From a bacterium (GTDB lineage Bacteria; JAJRZV01): DNA of 15,157 bases. The notes under the pieces were generated by a model. The model ran no database searches, was not told the DNA's origin, and saw only the letters and a program-made list of their open reading frames with translations. Positions 7,569 through 15,069 of this stretch are shown piece after piece (positions within the stretch are counted from its first letter, which is position 1; every line of letters begins with the position of its first letter). The stretch spans positions 1 to 15,157 of the forward strand of contig JAJRZV010000066.1 in assembly GCA_024275095.1 (NCBI GenBank). Direction: 5' to 3'. The position numbers were made by a program, and so were the translations under genes.

Positions 7569-9551
7569 ATGCATGGTGAGATAAAAAGAGAAATCTTCTG
7601 GAATATCTCGGTTGTGAGCAAGATTGTGTTCTACGTGCTGGTGGTGGTCACACTGGCTCTTTTCGCCTATGGAATGTACAGACGTGTAAAACTCTGGTTA
7701 CAGGGTCGCAAAGATGAAGAACAGGTGAATATCTCAGGGCATGTGTTAGATCTCCTGAAGCAGGTCTTCCTGCACGTAAAAATTTTGCGAGAGACATTTC
7801 CCGGTTCGCTTCATGCCCTTATCTTCTTCGGTTTTTTCCTTTTATTTATAGGGACTCTATTTGTGATGTTTGAGTACGACCTGGGGCATATGATACTTCG
7901 CCTCAAACACTACATCGTATTTAAGGGAAGTTTTTATCTGGTTTTCTCCTTTGTGCTTGAACTGGCCGGTCTTGCACTTATCCTGGGTACCCTGGGCATG
8001 ATTGTCCGGAGGTACGTGCAGCGCCCCGACCAGCTTGATAACCGTGCTGATGACTTATTGCTTCTTCTGGGACTTTTGCTGGTAGGCATTTCCGGCTTTT
8101 TCGTGGAAGGTCTCCGTATTGCAGCGAGCGGTGCGCCTCCTTTCGAAAAATACTCTTTTGTAGGATGGGGCCTTACCTCCCTCTTTTCCAAAGGTACGCC
8201 GGGTGTGAAGCTGGCGCACGAGATCGTCTGGTGGTTGCATGCAGCCATTGCTTTTGGTCTTATCGTTTACATCCCGTTTTCCAAGTTCAAGCATGTGGTC
8301 AATATTCCGGTGAACATTCTTCTTCGTTCTGATAAGCCCCGGGGTGCCATCACACCCATCAATATAGAAACAGCGGAACATTATGGTGCAGGGAAAATCC
8401 AGGAACTCACGTGGCGCCAGCTTCTCGCTGCTGACGCGTGTATCCGCTGTGGACGATGCCAGGCTTCCTGTCCAGCGTACACAACGGATAAGCCACTCTC
8501 TCCCAAAAACGTGGTACAGAAGGTGGTGGATGTGATGGAGGCTCAATCGGAAGAAACCTACATTCCCCAGCCTATTGATCCTGAAGAGATCTGGTCCTGT
8601 ACTACATGTGCTTTCTGCATGGAGCAGTGTCCTGCATTTGTCCCTCACGTGGACGTGTTCGTGGAAATGCGACGTTACATGATTATGCAGAATCTGCTGG
8701 CCGGGACAGGAGCCAAGGCCCTGCAAAAGGCCATGAATTCCGGGAACCCCTGGGGTTTGCCTCAGGATGAAAGGGAGGAATGGATTGGTGACCTGGAAGT
8801 TAGAAAGGCCTCGGAAGGCGATTTTGAATATCTTTACTGGATTGGCTGCGCTGGCGCATACGACCCGAGAAACCAGAAGGTTACCCGCGCATTTGTGCGA
8901 CTATTACAGAAACTCGGTGTGAATTTCGCCATCCTGGGTAATGAAGAAAAATGTACCGGTGATTTTGCCAGACGCCTGGGAGAGGAAGGTCTTTTCCAGA
9001 TGCTCGCAATGGAGAACATTCAAACTCTCCAGAAATACAATGTGAAAAAGATCATTACCACCTGTCCACACTGCTATAACACGTTGAAAAATGAATATCC
9101 GCAGTTTGGCGGTGAATTTGAAGTGTATCACCACACGCAATTCCTGGCCGAATACATGAAAACCAAGGGTCTTGCCCCCTCAGTTCGTATCAAAGAAGTA
9201 TTCATGTACCATGATTCCTGTTATCTCGGGCGATACAACAATATTTATAACGAACCAAGGCAACTTCTGAATATGGCTGTTGCAGGTGAAATACGCGAAT
9301 TTGAAAAGAATTACGATAAAAGTTTTTGCTGCGGTGGCGGCGGAGGTCACATGTTCATGGAGATTAACATCGGCCAGCGGATTAACCATGCGCGTTTCGA
9401 ACAGGCACTTGCCAAGAATCCAGACCGCATAACCACGGCCTGTCCGTTCTGCCTCATTATGTTTGACGACGCGTGCAAAACCAAGGACATGGAAGATACA
9501 CTGAAGATCCAGGACATATCGGAAATTTTACTGGAGAGCCTGGGAGATTAA
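7569..9551 (+). CDS. Membrane cytochrome b / iron-sulfur heterodisulfide-reductase-like oxidoreductase (EtfAB:menaquinone oxidoreductase type)
   Basis: 660 residues from the ATG at 7569, chosen because AGGAGG lies 7 nt before it; the frame is open to 7509. The N-terminal ~270 residues carry about five to six membrane helices, like the NarI/HdrE-type cytochrome b domain. Two ferredoxin-type motifs follow: CIRCGRCQASCP (about 291) and CTTCAFCMEQCP (about 344). The C-terminal half has two CCG-type cluster domains: GCAGAY (about 427), KCTGDFARR (about 462) and TTCPHCYN (about 499); then HDSCYLGRY (about 550), FCCGGGGGHM (about 587) and ACPFC (about 624). This is the architecture of HdrD-like membrane proteins that pass electrons between electron-transfer flavoprotein and menaquinone. 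No etfAB lies in the window, so the partner is inferred. Its stop overlaps the convergent radical SAM gene by 4 bp. Confidence 0.9.
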   Translation: MHGEIKREIFWNISVVSKIVFYVLVVVTLALFAYGMYRRVKLWLQGRKDEEQVNISGHVLDLLKQVFLHVKILRETFPGSLHALIFFGFFLLFIGTLFVMFEYDLGHMILRLKHYIVFKGSFYLVFSFVLELAGLALILGTLGMIVRRYVQRPDQLDNRADDLLLLLGLLLVGISGFFVEGLRIAASGAPPFEKYSFVGWGLTSLFSKGTPGVKLAHEIVWWLHAAIAFGLIVYIPFSKFKHVVNIPVNILLRSDKPRGAITPINIETAEHYGAGKIQELTWRQLLAADACIRCGRCQASCPAYTTDKPLSPKNVVQKVVDVMEAQSEETYIPQPIDPEEIWSCTTCAFCMEQCPAFVPHVDVFVEMRRYMIMQNLLAGTGAKALQKAMNSGNPWGLPQDEREEWIGDLEVRKASEGDFEYLYWIGCAGAYDPRNQKVTRAFVRLLQKLGVNFAILGNEEKCTGDFARRLGEEGLFQMLAMENIQTLQKYNVKKIITTCPHCYNTLKNEYPQFGGEFEVYHHTQFLAEYMKTKGLAPSVRIKEVFMYHDSCYLGRYNNIYNEPRQLLNMAVAGEIREFEKNYDKSFCCGGGGGHMFMEINIGQRINHARFEQALAKNPDRITTACPFCLIMFDDACKTKDMEDTLKIQDISEILLESLGD

Positions 9552-10957
9552 TTCCGGGCCAGAATTAGCCAGTGGGCTCCCTTGTATCCTTTCTCTAAAG
9601 CTTTGCGCAGACGGGTGCTTGCAGTGTAAGCGTGTGGAGAAGCTTTCTTCAGGGAAGGTGCAAATACGGGATACGGAAGTGAGTGTAATTCTGCAAGTGC
9701 ATTCTTGATGTCTTCTTCTTTCAGATGTTCGGAAATGTAAAACAGTGGTCGCAGAAGTTCCGGGTTATTGTGAACATATCCGTATAATCCCTGTGTTTCA
9801 CCAGCTTTTAATCTTTCTGTTACAAGCAATGCGAGAGGAGTGCCTGGATATACTCTCAATCCCAGGGCAAATCCCACACATGTAGGGGATATTTTTTTAA
9901 GAAATTTAATGGTCTCTTTCAGGGTTGATACTGTCTCTCCTGGACCTCCCACTATCATGTCGAACATGAAAGGAATCCCGGTACGCTGGAACAAGCGTGC
10001 AGTGCGTTCAACATCATCCGTGGAAAACGGATGATTATAGGCATTCAGCATTTTCTCGGAACCGGAACTTACGGTGAAATTGATCCCTTCGCACCCGCTG
10101 TATTTCATGAGCCTGACCAGGTCCCAATCCAGCATCATGGGAAGCATATAGGCATACCAGCGCAGTTTATTTCCAATCCCCCTTCGCAATATCTCGTCCA
10201 GGACCCGGTGCAGGTGTTCCGGGTCAATGTTGAATTCGCTGTCACACATGTGAACATGTGCAATCCAGCGCCTGGTAAGGGATTCCAGCTCTTCTGCCAC
10301 TTCTTCAGGGGGCTTTTTTCGGTGAATGGTACCCTTGATGACAGGATCAACGCAGAATATACAACCGTACGGACAGCCTCTTGATGCCTCAGCGTTTCCC
10401 TGCCCGCCAAGCCGGTAATAAAGGCGAGACTGGTGAAAAATCCTCCCACCGGGTGGTCCGCGCATTTCTTCTTTTTGAGACAGGCTGAAAACCCTGTTGC
10501 CTTTACGGCAGAACACTCCCGGTAGCCCGGGATTTTCGCCTTTTGCCAGAAAAGCCGAAGCCCGGAGCATGAGATGTTCGCCATCCCCTACCACGCCATA
10601 GTCGGCGCGCGTGTAGCGAAGAAGTGCACCGGGAAATATGCTGTATCCACATCCACCGAGCACCACAGGTGTATCGATCGTTTTTTTGAGAATTTGCACC
10701 ACCTGCCTTGCCAAGGGTGCGTAGGATTGGCAGTGGGGCCATGTACAGTCGTCTGCATTGCGTATGGATACCCCGGTAAGATGGGGACGAAATATTGATA
10801 CCTTCCGCGCAAGCAGTTCTTTCCACGGATGGTTGACAGCAATGTCAAAAATGCGTACGTTCCAGCCAGCTTCTCTCAAAGTAAAAGCAATGTGCTCGAG
10901 ACCGAGAGGTTCTACCGGAGGAAATGGCCCGCCCACATGTACTAGTAAAATGCGCAT
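9548..10957 (-). CDS. B12-binding-domain radical SAM protein
   Basis: 469 residues. The N-terminal ~140 residues form a cobalamin-binding Rossmann-like domain: RILLVHVGGPFPP..PLGLEHIA, then SIRNADD (about 64-70), VVLGGCGYSIFPG (about 98-110) and GVVGDGEH (about 121-128). The radical SAM cluster motif CPYGCIFC (CxxxCxxC, Cys195/199/202) follows in a TIM-barrel domain, with GGPGE at about residue 335. The SIRN-DD plus GGxGYSIFP pattern recalls, from memory, relatives of the cobalamin-dependent methylase TsrM, but the substrate cannot be told. Extra Cys71 and Cys76 are present. No clear ribosome site precedes the start. It is convergent with the oxidoreductase, sharing TTAA at 9548-9551. Confidence 0.88.
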   Translation of the reverse strand: MRILLVHVGGPFPPVEPLGLEHIAFTLREAGWNVRIFDIAVNHPWKELLARKVSIFRPHLTGVSIRNADDCTWPHCQSYAPLARQVVQILKKTIDTPVVLGGCGYSIFPGALLRYTRADYGVVGDGEHLMLRASAFLAKGENPGLPGVFCRKGNRVFSLSQKEEMRGPPGGRIFHQSRLYYRLGGQGNAEASRGCPYGCIFCVDPVIKGTIHRKKPPEEVAEELESLTRRWIAHVHMCDSEFNIDPEHLHRVLDEILRRGIGNKLRWYAYMLPMMLDWDLVRLMKYSGCEGINFTVSSGSEKMLNAYNHPFSTDDVERTARLFQRTGIPFMFDMIVGGPGETVSTLKETIKFLKKISPTCVGFALGLRVYPGTPLALLVTERLKAGETQGLYGYVHNNPELLRPLFYISEHLKEEDIKNALAELHSLPYPVFAPSLKKASPHAYTASTRLRKALEKGYKGAHWLILARN

Positions 10958-10967
10958 TGTTCTAAAA

Positions 10968-10997
10968 ATTATCTTATCATGACATCTTACATGAAAA
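10968..10997 (-). promoter_or_regulatory. Possible promoter for the radical SAM gene with almost no leader
   Basis: On the minus strand TTTTCA (10997-10992) and GATAAT (10973-10968) are separated by 18 bp. The -10 box ends 10 nt before the ATG, so transcription would begin only a few bases before the start codon. This fits the lack of a ribosome site. Both boxes are imperfect. Confidence 0.3.
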
Positions 10998-11236
10998 AAG
11001 ATTTTAAAAAATCTAATTGTCGAAGAAGTTTGTTGATGATAAAAGAATTCAGGAGCCAGAATAATTCTTTTAGGCTCAATAATACCTCTGGGACCCTGGT
11101 GATAACAGTTAAGTGCTGTAATTTCTCACGTAGCGGTAAGCTGTTTTTTTGCCCTTAACGGAATAATTTTATGATGTCGGTGGGACATAAAGTGTGCCTT
11201 CTGATAGTATTTAAACTTCAATGAATTCTTTGGACA

Positions 11237-11277
11237 GGCTCAAACGCGACTTAAAGTGGCTGTTTTGAGGCTTTTTT
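11237..11277 (+). repeat. Hairpin-like inverted repeat followed by a T run
   Basis: CTCAAA (11239-11244) pairs with TTTGAG (11264-11269), and a smaller ACTT/AAGT pair lies in the loop; CTTTTTTG follows immediately. It has terminator form on the plus strand, but no plus-strand gene feeds into it. It lies about 70 bp beyond the transposase remnant stop, so it may instead be part of an insertion-sequence end. Confidence 0.3.
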
Positions 11278-11346
11278 GCGTTGGCCCGAGAAAAGTCGAA
11301 AGATTTTTGTGGAAAACATGAGATGGCCTACCTTCATGAGAATCTC

Positions 11347-11626
11347 TCATAGGTATATTGTTATGTCTAACACCTGGTCAAAGCCCAAATTTCTGACATC
11401 CTGAAAAGATTTATTCAAATAGACTTCTGCCGGAGGTCTAAGTTCCAACCATGGATAAACCGCTTCCTGTGGGGTCTTGATGAATTCTTTCTATCACTCC
11501 AATTTGCTCCGGTGATTTATACCCATCCTTATAAGCCTGATAAAGCTTTCAAAGAAAATCCCTGAATCGTTTTGCGATGAACGGGGAGGCGTTAGTTATT
11601 TCCAGAGAGAGTACCAACGCCTTCAT
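11347..11626 (-). pseudogene. Remnant of a DDE (rve-type) transposase
   Basis: Read on the minus strand, the frame from 11626 gives ITNASPFIAKRFRDFL, a stop (11551-11549), then YKSPEQIGVIERIHQD. These correspond to the second and third catalytic regions of IS3/IS481-like integrase-core transposases (DNGxxF..., then TPxxNGxIERFH). The spacing between the DN position and the final Glu is about 35 residues, as in the family. The catalytic Asp of the DN pair is replaced by Thr. A frame shift leads to LRPPAEVYLNKSF, resembling the C-terminal RPH..LG..TPAEVY segment; about 40 residues between appear deleted. It ends at TGA 11349-11347. Stops, a shift and loss of the Asp show it is dead. The exact IS family is not resolved and the N-terminal half was not found. 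Confidence 0.6.
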
Positions 11627-11824
11627 TTAAACCTGTTTTTATTTTGTTCTTGATTTTGAGCTGATTAATTTCCTGCGGTGCTCTTCTATTTCTACCCTGA
11701 AAGATCCTGAACCTGTCTCTTCCCTGCGAAAAGTCTCACTTAATGTGTTTTTCGCTTCAGGGGGGCAATACATCCCCCGGGCACACCTGATAAGCGTAAA
11801 ATACAGTGGCGCTCACTTGAGTTT

Positions 11825-13086
11825 TCACAACTCTCCTGCCAGCCACAGTGGTTTGAACGTTATTCGGGTATTTCCGCGTTTTGCCCTTCCTCCAGTGTCC
11901 TTTGTGAGAACAAAGGCTTTTGAAGGTGAATACCTCTGAATAAAACTGCTCATGCCTCTGGGAACGTTTAAATGAGCAATCTCTGAAAATTTCACCTCCA
12001 CAGGAACGCTCCTGTTCAGCACGAAGTCGACCTCTCCCCCTGTCTTTAACCTCCAGTAGCCAATTTCCGTTCCATAGGGCTGAGACTTCAACAGTTCCAG
12101 AAGGACAAAGTTCTCAACAAGTGCCCCTGTATCTTCCCTGAACCTGAGCGGTGAAAAATTCTGAACCGCCCAATTCCTGAAGCCCGGATCTATGAAATAC
12201 ATTTTTTAGAGTTTTTTGTAACCTCTTTGCGTGGATTTTTTTGAAAAAGCTTTTAGAACGTAGATTATGTAAGTGAGTTCAAGAACCTTAAGATACCTGC
12301 GCACAGTGTCTCTGGTAATTCTGAGATCTGAAGAAAGAGAGAGAACGTTGAGGGAAGAACCTGTCCGTCCGCCAAGTAGTTTCAACGTATCACTGAATTT
12401 CTCAGGTTCCTTAAGTTTAAAAACTTAAGTTTAAAAAGCGGGAATATATCCCTGTAGAGGTAGGATGTGAAAATCTCTCCCAAGAGCCTTTTTTTAACAT
12501 CCCGATTATTCTCCAGAACAACTGCTGGATATCCTCCATAGGTCAGATATTCTTCAAGATAAGCACTGATGGATTTATATGAAATTTTCTTCAGGTGGGC
12601 CAGGAGGTCATTTTTCCCCTTAAACAGCAGAAGTTCTTTGAAGGAAAGCGGTAAGAGCACAAACTCTATTTTCCTTCCAACCATGGCTTCTCTAAACCTT
12701 TTCTTCATCTCAAGGCTTGAAGAACCTGAAACAATGAGTTTGATTTTCCCCTTCAGGTGGTCAACTGTGAGTTTTATAAATCTGTCCGGGAAGGGGTGAT
12801 ACTGTATTTCATCAACAAAGAGGTAACTGCCCGAAGGCAGTGAAGATGGAAAAGAAAGGTCTTTCAGGAGTTCAAGATCCTCAGGAAATTCAAGGTCATA
12901 AAAGAACACCCTTCCTTTTCTCTTTTTGATTATCTCCTGTGCGAGAAGGAAAAGAAGAGAAGTTTTGCCTGCCTGTCTCGGTCCTGTAATAACAACTGCC
13001 TCAGGTCTTTTGAGAAAAGGCTTTACTGCCCCCAGCAGGTCACGTGGCAGCAATTTCCTCTGGGTAATCTCCTCTACAAGTATCAT
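11825..13086 (-). pseudogene. AAA ATPase with DUF4143, broken by a 14-bp duplication and an in-frame stop
   Basis: From ATG 13086 the frame gives ITGPRQAGKTSL (Walker A, about residues 33-44) and YLFVDEIQYH (Walker B), then the family segments SGSSSLEMKK and TYGGYPAVV, as in ATP-binding proteins with a C-terminal DUF4143. At 12437-12410 a tandem 14-bp duplication shifts the frame, and translation ends at 12382. Removing one copy restores a continuous frame (FKLKEPEKFSDTLKLLGG, then a helix-turn-helix-like stretch RITRDTVRRYLKVLE) until an in-frame TAA at 12208-12206. Behind it KMYFIDPGFRNW and the nuclease-like core GGEVDFVL...VPVEVKF continue to 11825. At least two lesions make it very likely non-functional. 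It is divergent from an intact relative at 13752. An upstream TTG at 13146 is a less likely start. Confidence 0.85.
12410..12437 (-). repeat. Perfect 14-bp tandem duplication inside the ATPase pseudogene
   Basis: CTTAAGTTTAAAAA occurs twice with no gap (12410-12423 and 12424-12437, plus-strand reading). Fourteen is not a multiple of three, so it shifts the ATPase frame. The copies are identical, which suggests a recent replication-slippage event. Confidence 0.9.
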
Positions 13087-13093
13087 ATGCTGG

Positions 13094-13113
13094 TTGTACA
13101 GTGTGGTGTACAA
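13094..13113. promoter_or_regulatory. Perfect inverted repeat upstream of the ATPase pseudogene (operator-like)
   Basis: TTGTACA (13094-13100), 6-bp spacer GTGTGG, TGTACAA (13107-13113): two perfect 7-bp arms centred about 17 bp before the ATPase start at 13086. The size and position suit a dimeric repressor site. There is no T run, so a terminator is unlikely. Confidence 0.45.
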
Positions 13114-13191
13114 AAAGTAAAAAAGTTTCAAGAGTGTCTCCAGCAAATTCTTTGTTGGCTCCTCGCGTAATCCTTTCCCATAACCTTGTAG

Positions 13192-13405
13192 ATGGGGGTA
13201 ATGTTCATGGGACTGGCAGGAACTGTGATGGTGATGGGGGGAAGTTTCTCCTTCAGGTGTCTGCCATCATGTATGGGGGCGTGTTATTGCTTGTTACCGC
13301 ATCGGTATGGAATGCTTTACCCCCTCAGAAAAGGTAATGGTGAAGAGGGGATATGCACGATATGCGAATGTGAGAAAAAAGCAATTAAAACAGATACAGG
13401 GTTAA
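13192..13405 (+). pseudogene. Decayed small membrane protein upstream of the thioredoxin remnant
   Basis: Three frame pieces join into one plausible small protein. They are MFMGLAGTVMVMGGS (frame from 13192, shifting near 13243), FLLQVSAIMYGGVLLLVTAS (from 13245), and SEKVMVKRGYARYANVRKK to the TAA at 13403-13405. The first two are hydrophobic, like two membrane helices; the last is a basic cytosolic tail. Two frame changes are needed, so it is probably dead. Its end meets the ribosome site of the thioredoxin remnant, suggesting a former operon. I do not recognise the family. Confidence 0.4.
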
Positions 13406-13417
13406 GGAGGTGGTAAC

Positions 13418-13685
13418 ATGAAAGCAAAGCGAACAATTGAAGTCTTCTCAGCAGGATGTTCATTCTGTGAGGAAACTGTTGGCAAACAGTCTCGCATGTC
13501 CTTCGTGTGAGGTGAAGGTAATTGATGTGAGGCAACCGAAAGAATTTAAACGTGCAAGGGAGAGGTGAGTTTCCTCTGTTCCAGCAGCGGCAGTTAATGG
13601 AAACCTCGCTGACTGCTGTACCGGGCGCGGACCCGATGAAAAAGTGCTTCGTTCAGCAGGACCGGGACAACCCCGAACTTTTTGA
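13418..13685 (+). pseudogene. Decayed thioredoxin/glutaredoxin-like gene
   Basis: A strong ribosome site (AAGGAGG, 13404-13410) leads to ATG 13418 and TIEVFSAGCSFCEETV, the start and CxxC site of small thioredoxin-like redox proteins. A frame shift near 13472-13490 is needed to continue with LACPSCEVKVIDVRQPKEF. The same frame then meets TGA at 13566-13568 after RARER and continues with VSSVPAAAVNG, LADCCTGRGPDEKVLRSAG and a natural stop at 13683-13685. In relatives a Gly precedes the VxSVPA strand, so the TGA probably replaces GGA. With one shift and one nonsense codon it should not yield a full product. Such proteins often sit beside metal or arsenic functions; nothing intact here supports that. 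Confidence 0.75.
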
Positions 13686-13715
13686 CTTTTCTTTCAGTGT
13701 TGCTGCAAAATTTCC

Positions 13716-13745
13716 TTGTAAATTTGCAGTAACATTGCATAAAAT
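13716..13745 (+). promoter_or_regulatory. Possible promoter giving a leaderless transcript of the DUF4143 ATPase
   Basis: TTGTAA (13716-13721), 18 bp, TAAAAT (13740-13745). The -10 box ends 6 nt before the GTG start at 13752, so transcription would begin at about the start codon. This agrees with the absence of a ribosome site. Confidence 0.35.
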
Positions 13746-13751
13746 AAACGT

Positions 13752-15029
13752 GTGAAGTTTGTACACCGGTCAGTAACAAACAGGATAGTTGAGGGGCTGA
13801 AAAAATACCCTGTTGTAGGTATTACAGGAGCCCGCCAGACCGGAAAGACAACTCTTTGTCAGTTCCTGCTACCTGAGTACTTGAAAAAGGAAGTCTCTTA
13901 CTTCACCTTTGATGACCCTGACGAGAGACTGAGATTCTCCCGTTCCGCTGTCACCATACTTGAGGATATAAAAGAGCCTGTTGTCATATTAGACGAAATC
14001 CAAAAAAATCCTGATGTGTTTGATCCTCTGAAATACATTGTTGACAGAGAGAGGCAAAAGCCAGCGTTGAAAAGAAAGAAGTTCATTATTACTGGTTCAT
14101 CTCACCTGATGCTCCTCAGGGGAATAAAAGAAACTCTTGCAGGAAGGATAATCCTTATAAACCTTTACCCTTTCTCGTTTTCTGAAACAGCATCAAGCTT
14201 GGAGTCTGCGCACTTCCTGACAGAACTGTTAAAAAAGAAAAAAATCAACAAACGGGAGACCCAAAAAATAGACCTTCTATCATCAGAAGAAAAGAGAAAT
14301 TTGACAAAACTCAGAGATAACCATCTGATGTGGGGAGGGTTTCCTCCTGTATGGAACGTAAAGAAAATAGAGGACAGAATTGAGTGGCTCAAAAACTATA
14401 GAAAAACGTACCTTGAAAGGGACATTTATGATGCAGGTGGAGTGGCTGATATTGGAAATTTTCTGCTTGCTCAAAAAATCCTGTGCCTCAGAACCGGAAG
14501 TATTCTTTCATATTCAGAGGTGGCAAAAGAGGTTCAGGTTGCAGTAAACACCATCAAAAGATACGTTTACATCCTGAATGTCACCTTTAACTGTTTTCTG
14601 CTTCAACCTTTTTATAAACATGCAGGGAAACGGCTTGTTAAAAGCCCAAAAATATATTTTACAGATACCGGGCTATGTAGAAGTGTCGCTGGTGAAGAGG
14701 GCATCAGCAAAGGAAAAATTTACGAAACATGGGTGTTTACAGAACTTTTAAAGTGGAAGGAACTTCAAACCCCGGAACCCGAAATTTATTATTACAGGAC
14801 GGCCTCTGGTGTGGAGGTTGATTTTATAATCAGACACAATAAATTTTTGCTCCCTGTTGAGGCAAAAGCGGGTAGGGTGGTTGATCATAGAGACGCCAAG
14901 CACATTGAAAAATTCATGAACGATTATCGCCCAAATGCTCCTGTGGGCTTGATTATCTATTCAGGCAGCGAAATAGTTGAGGTAAGGAAAAATATCTACG
15001 CAGTCCCTGACTGGTATGTATTTTTATAA
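13752..15029 (+). CDS. AAA ATPase with C-terminal DUF4143 (intact)
   Basis: 425 residues. Walker A GARQTGKT at 26-33, Walker B VVILDEIQ with Asp81-Glu82, sensor-like IITGSSHLML, then WGGFPPV and YLERDIYD family segments. A winged-helix-like stretch with SYSEVAKEVQVAVNTIKRYV follows, then SPKIYFTDTGL. The C-terminal nuclease-like core has VEVDFII (Asp357) and LPVEAKAG (Glu370, Lys372), matching the PD-(D/E)XK-like part of DUF4143 proteins. These ATPases are common, often in multiple copies, in anaerobes and archaea; their function is unknown. The GTG at 13752 is the first possible start after an in-frame TAA at 13740-13742; no ribosome site is visible. It is divergent from a broken relative about 670 bp away, with decayed genes between. 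Confidence 0.9.
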   Translation: MKFVHRSVTNRIVEGLKKYPVVGITGARQTGKTTLCQFLLPEYLKKEVSYFTFDDPDERLRFSRSAVTILEDIKEPVVILDEIQKNPDVFDPLKYIVDRERQKPALKRKKFIITGSSHLMLLRGIKETLAGRIILINLYPFSFSETASSLESAHFLTELLKKKKINKRETQKIDLLSSEEKRNLTKLRDNHLMWGGFPPVWNVKKIEDRIEWLKNYRKTYLERDIYDAGGVADIGNFLLAQKILCLRTGSILSYSEVAKEVQVAVNTIKRYVYILNVTFNCFLLQPFYKHAGKRLVKSPKIYFTDTGLCRSVAGEEGISKGKIYETWVFTELLKWKELQTPEPEIYYYRTASGVEVDFIIRHNKFLLPVEAKAGRVVDHRDAKHIEKFMNDYRPNAPVGLIIYSGSEIVEVRKNIYAVPDWYVFL

Positions 15030-15069
15030 TCCAGGATGTTAAAAAGCTTTATTCGTGTTAGGTGTTTTC

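Larger units (their letters stand above)
10958..11346. other. AT-rich intergenic region without a recognisable gene
   Basis: About 390 bp. I see no coding stretch with family features in either direction. It contains the radical SAM promoter candidate, an inverted repeat with 7-bp arms AGATTTT/AAAATCT (10999-11014), and a hairpin-like element at 11237-11277 listed separately. Near the transposase remnant end there is also a short palindrome ATGAGA-ATC-TCTCAT (11336-11350). Confidence 0.4.

Noticed and set aside
8055-8726. 223-codon open frame on the minus strand
   Set aside because: It lies wholly inside the oxidoreductase gene, whose cluster motifs and membrane helices are unmistakable; the antisense translation shows no family features.
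10031-10384. 117-codon plus-strand frame
   Set aside because: It lies antisense to the radical SAM gene over its CxxxCxxC region and has no recognisable motif.
11761-11780. GGGGG...CCCCC stem as a terminator
   Set aside because: The stem is only 5 bp with no T run after it, and no intact gene ends there.
13566-13568. TGA read as glycine (as in Gracilibacteria/SR1) or as selenocysteine
   Set aside because: khpA and rplS end naturally at TGA and no TGA interrupts other core genes. The position is not a redox Cys site, and the same gene also has a frameshift.
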